Positions 60,116-64,000 of a stretch of 64,000 nucleotides of DNA are shown here, piece after piece; within the stretch, counting starts at the first letter, position 1, and the number at the start of each line of letters is the position of its first letter. The DNA is taken from positions 1,488,001-1,552,000 of the forward strand of contig JAVHNS010000003.1 of NCBI GenBank assembly GCA_036872755.1, in the 5' to 3' direction. A program made the translations under genes and the position numbers. The DNA is from Orbilia blumenaviensis. Its lineage: Eukaryota; Ascomycota; Orbiliomycetes; Orbiliales; Orbiliaceae. The notes below the pieces were generated by a model. It ran no database searches, was not told the origin of the DNA, and saw only the letters and a program-made list of their open reading frames with translations.

Positions 60116-61799
60116 ATGGCCCTACTACGGGACTTACCTCGAGAGTTGGTCGAAAAGATTCTGGGGGAGTTGCCCCGTCGCGAGAGAGGTCGGATGGGAC
60201 TAACCTGCAAGTTCTTCAACGAGATCGCCATTCCTAAGCTATACGAACATTGTTCTATGAAATATTGTGAATACGCGGATACATTTCTCGTCTATCCCGT
60301 ATATCCAGTAACGACGATGAAAGCACCAGATTATGTCACGTTCGCAAAGTATGGTTCAACTGTGAAGTATGTTATACACCAATAATTGGTCAGTGTTCAG
60401 ATTACGCCATTTCTATAGTTAACCCAGAATTCTGGAAAGCTAGGTGCCTCGAAGTTGGCTACGATGCCCGTATCGAGGGAAGCATATATCAACTGCGCTT
60501 CCTTGGTGATACTTCCATTCTGGCTTGCATAAACACGCTTATGCGCTTATTCTCCCAGGAGATTGTGGAGAAATTCCGGATTATGGACCGAATCCCGAGA
60601 ATCGGGAATGGGCAGCCACGGTACTTAGAAGGTATAACTGCCACGCCAGAAGAAATGATCGATATCACAATGCTCGCACAACTTCATGAGATGGAAAACA
60701 TTCCACTATCACAAATTTCCTTCTCCAATCAACTACATTTTCTTGCTCCGAAGTTTAGGAATCTACGAACACTTAGGATGGGTAGCGGTGGACAACCGTC
60801 ACTGAAACATCAGATTGACACCCTCCATACAGTTTTGGTGAATTGTCTTTCACTAAAAGATGTTTCTATCGCCTTTATCTACAGTGGGCCAGAGCAAGTT
60901 AAGAGCATGAAGACATTAGTCGAAAGCGGAAAATACAGAATTGATGGAACCCGTCCCTATGCCAATCTGGAGAGCCTATGCATAGAACTGACAGAACAGA
61001 GTCACAAAGAGGGGCTTGTGCCAGCGCACTACCTAATGGGGCTTTTGCGAGATGTTCTATCAAAGCCAATCGAAACTGTCAAGCAGTTGAACTTCCAATT
61101 CAAACTCGCCACAATTGAGATGACCGATGAGAGACAGATACCAAGTTCCTGGTGTCCGAGAAATGCCGAAAAATATTTATTGGTTTTCCCAAACCTCGAA
61201 GTCATTAAGATAATATTAACGCGTCATGGTACCGTCTTCTGTTCGATGGGAGGGATATATATGAGCAGACGAATGTTTTTGGAATACATTCGTGTTAATA
61301 CAACCAGAGTGAAATGGGTCACCCTGGCTAACCTAGGATATGCGAGTTCAATGAAAAAGTCGGTATGTGGATATGCATAGTCTCGTAAATGTATTCGTTT
61401 TCAATGCAGAGGGTTCATAGATCCATATGCACGCTGCAGAGACCAACGAGATGTGATGGCTAATAATTAGATAATTTGACCCAGGTAACACAACTACTCC
61501 AATTCGTCCTCGCGAAATTTCCAGCGGTCGAAACACTCCAATTTACCTTCCCCGAGGATGATGAATGGATTGAAGGAATATCAAGCGGGGTTTTAAGGGA
61601 GCTGGAGTCAATTAGGGAGATTCGGGTACAGCCTGGAGCAATATTCCCACGGGATTCCAGTTTAACAAGATTCAAGGAAATGTACACCTCCAAATGCAAT
61701 TTCAACGTCCTAAAAAGACCAGTTGAACCTCTTCCATTTGAAATTGAAATGATGAAACTTACGATGTTGATGAACAGGCCACCGCCTACGAAGCCCTAA
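60116..61799 (+). CDS. F-box protein
   Basis: Likely substrate adaptor of an SCF ubiquitin ligase. Three exons: 60116..60366, 60444..61362 and 61485..61799, in frame, giving 494 residues. The F-box is at residues 4-45: LRDLPRELVEKILGELPRRE followed by GRMGLTCKFFNEIAIPKLYEHC. The rest is Leu-rich with repeat-like segments (FRNLRTLRMG, LVNCLSLKDVSIAFIYSG, FPNLEVIKIIL, FPAVETLQFTFPED), resembling degenerate leucine-rich repeats. No specific target can be named. The ATG at 60116 is chosen because the F-box starts directly after it. The next gene is a paralogue with the same exon pattern. Confidence 0.85.
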
Positions 61800-62513
61800 G
61801 CTTCTTGCTAGTCGTGATTCTGTTATGGCGCAATTAATATTGTTTGATATTGGTCGTATGTTGGGAGAATCTGTCATGTAAACTTAAAACAGAAATACCA
61901 AGACGCTACCCTCGATTCAAGTAATAAACTGAATGCGGGTATCCTTAACAGCTGTAGGATCGATCGATCGACCGATCGGGGTATGATCTGGAACATGAAT
62001 AAGTACTAAATGACAATGAGTGCCACCTGAATCTGAAAGTTTTGTTCCTATGGATAATGAGCAGCAGCTGCATAAGTTACGATTTGGTTTCCCCTACTCG
62101 AATTAGCCTGTTGTATCTATTCTCTCTTTTACAACCTAGGGCTAATTTGTCTGCACATCAAATTGTTGGAGTTTTATAATGCATATGCATAGGCTGTTGG
62201 AAGTTCGAAGGTGGTAAAGCGTGGAAGGCTTGAAGCACCCTTGTGAACTCCTTGGTGTACTTTTATGCGAAAACTGCTATCGATAGAAGTACGTTGCTTG
62301 TCGTTGTCCGGCACAGTCTGCGGAACATGAATAGTTTACATATACACAGCTAGATTGTAAACAGAATATATTTAGAACCTAGTTACGCGCATTGCTGAAA
62401 CCGTTCCTGCTATCTTCCCTCCTCTTTTATCCGAATTTCAAAATAAATACAATCAAAAATACGGATGCGACAATACACCAAACTACTTCTGACCTAGATA
62501 TCGATCATTCAAT
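61800..62513. other. Intergenic spacer between the F-box paralogues
   Basis: 714 bp, including a short GATCGATC-type repeat at about 61959-61979. No gene is supported. Confidence 0.5.
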
Positions 62514-64000
62514 ATGACCTGCCTCCTCCTCCTAAAGCTACCAAACGAGCTATTGTACTCTATCATAGATGTTTTGGGTTCCGGAGATAGGTATCGACTT
62601 GGGTTAACTTGTCGGCGGCTCAGCAAGCTTTCTATTTCAAGAATTTATTCGATTTGCCATTTCGAATTTTGTAGGTACCTGCGGAACTATGTTATTTGTG
62701 GGGGCTTAGAGGGCCAGTGGCCGGATCCCTTATTATTTTTGAAGCATAAGAATGCTGTAAGGTAGGTTGATCCCTAGCAAAAAATGAATACCTGATATTT
62801 GATACCATTTGATCGGCTGAGAGACTTTGCTGCGATAATGAGTTAACACTATATTAATTTGCAATCTGAATAGGCGAGTTAGTATAGAATACACTTGCGT
62901 TGAAGGATTGAGACGTTCGCGCACGGCAGCCCAGGAAGACTATTATGGAGATATCAAAGGGATGAAGAAACGGCTCGACGAGCATAAGGCCCAGAGGCCT
63001 CACCACTCCTATATCAACCATCTTGAGTTCTTTCTTCCACTATTCTCGACTGTAACCACAGTTGACTTCTGGACTCCACGATGTGGTAACTACGGTGATC
63101 CATCCTTTAAGCTCCAAATACAACAAATTCAAACCATTTTACGAAATTGCTTGTCAATGAAAAAACTCTACCTCAACCTAATATATAGTGGTAGGAAGGA
63201 AATAGACACGCTAGTCGAGCTACAGGGGCAATATGAACGAGATAGCTCGGAAACTCGGGCGCATCCGCGACTCAAATCGCTAAATATCGAATTGGTTGAT
63301 GCGGGATACGTAGGAGATTCAACTTCTGCGTACTACTTGCTGAGGGTATTGTGTAAGCTTTTATACTTCCCTGCGAAGACCGTTACGCATTTCGAAATGG
63401 GTTTCTTTTGGGAAGCTTCGGAAGATTCCGATGACGAAGACGTTGTTGCAGGTTTAACCCTGAGTGCTGAGGAAGATCAACCTTTTATTTGGCCTCAGGG
63501 CGAAGAGGGTGAGGAGAGCGATGGTATCAACCGTCCTATAAAAAAAGACGAACCATTTTTGGATCTGCGAATGGTGGAAAATTTACGTCTTAGTTTGAAT
63601 CTCGGGGAACTATATAGGTTGTTAATTCCTATATTCTTTAATCTGGATAATTCCAAGATAAATGAAGTTCTTTTAGTAAACGATAGACTTTTCGGTAATT
63701 CGCTGGCTAAGGTAAGCGTAGTTCCCTTTGACGAATACTGCCTACTATGCGAGGTCGAATTGGTGTAAAGTCAATGAAAATTAGTTTCACTAACCTGCCT
63801 GACTTTTATTTCTCGGGGAATTGAGTAAGGGCTTTGACCTCATCTCGAGATTCTCAAACGTTAAAAAAATCAGCCTTTTTTACCCTACTAATACAGTGGT
63901 AGGCTGGCCAGACAAGATGCTTCATATGGTTAAGGGCCTCGGGGCCCTGGAGGAGCTTCATGTGTGGTTGCGTCATCCTGGCGGGGGTAATGCGGACAAG
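62514..64000 (+). CDS. F-box protein, 3' partial, paralogue of the preceding gene
   Basis: Exons 62514..62761, 62874..63711 and 63830..64000+, the last running off the right edge. The F-box is LLLKLPNELLYSIIDVLGSG then YRLGLTCRRLSKLSISRIYSIC. After the first intron, RRVSIEYTCVEGLRRSRTA continues the frame. Leu-rich segments parallel the upstream gene: LRNCLSMKKLYLNLIYSG matches LVNCLSLKDVSIAFIYSG. An acidic insert (about 63420-63550, EDSDDEDVVAG and EEGEESDG) is specific to this copy. The third exon begins GFDLISRFSNVKKISLFYP and stays open to base 64000. It was probably produced by tandem duplication. Target unknown. Confidence 0.82.

Overview
This is a nuclear window from a filamentous ascomycete (Pezizomycotina). 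The evidence is a HEX1 Woronin-body gene, HET-domain genes, a MedA-type developmental regulator, and many 50-110 nt introns with CTAAC-like branch points. A nematode-trapping (Orbilia-type) fungus would fit the long intergenic regions and unusual HEX1, but that is only a guess. No plasmid, phage, CRISPR or intact transposon was seen. All exon structures are read by hand from splice signals, frame continuity and protein-family conservation.

Layout. 1-4971: two tandem HET-domain genes, the first cut by the left edge. 6250-6801: a small secreted protein. 7690-8356 (-): Cu/Zn superoxide dismutase, separated by a 3.1 kb gene-free divergent region from a ROM2/TUS1-type RhoGEF (11474-17279, +). 18187-19592 (-): NAD(P)H-hydrate epimerase with micro-exons. 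20257-21846 (-): a histidine-phosphatase-fold protein whose RHG catalytic motif reads RPS. 26014-27570 (+): HEX1 with a long serine-rich N-terminal extension and no ATG upstream of the core domain. 28478-29938 (-): RNA 3'-phosphate cyclase with an apparent 2-nt exon. 30477-31618 (-): deoxyhypusine synthase. 32233-34214 (+): EME1/MMS4. 34544-36443 (-): membrane protein with a spermidine-synthase-like domain. 38971-41271 (+): GH17 cell-wall glucanase. 41272-54394: a 13 kb gene desert rich in simple repeats. 54507-57144 (+): MedA-like regulator. 60116-61799 and 62514-64000 (+): two related F-box genes, the second cut by the right edge.

Functional themes. Several genes serve cell wall, septum and development (RhoGEF, GH17, HEX1, MedA). 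A conserved housekeeping block covers metabolite repair, RNA repair, hypusination and recombination. Rapidly evolving families (HET, F-box, secreted protein) sit at the two ends. The most unusual signals are the ATG-free 1.2 kb leading into HEX1, the 2-nt exon in the cyclase gene, the 11- and 20-nt exons in the epimerase, and the lost catalytic His in the phosphatase homologue.
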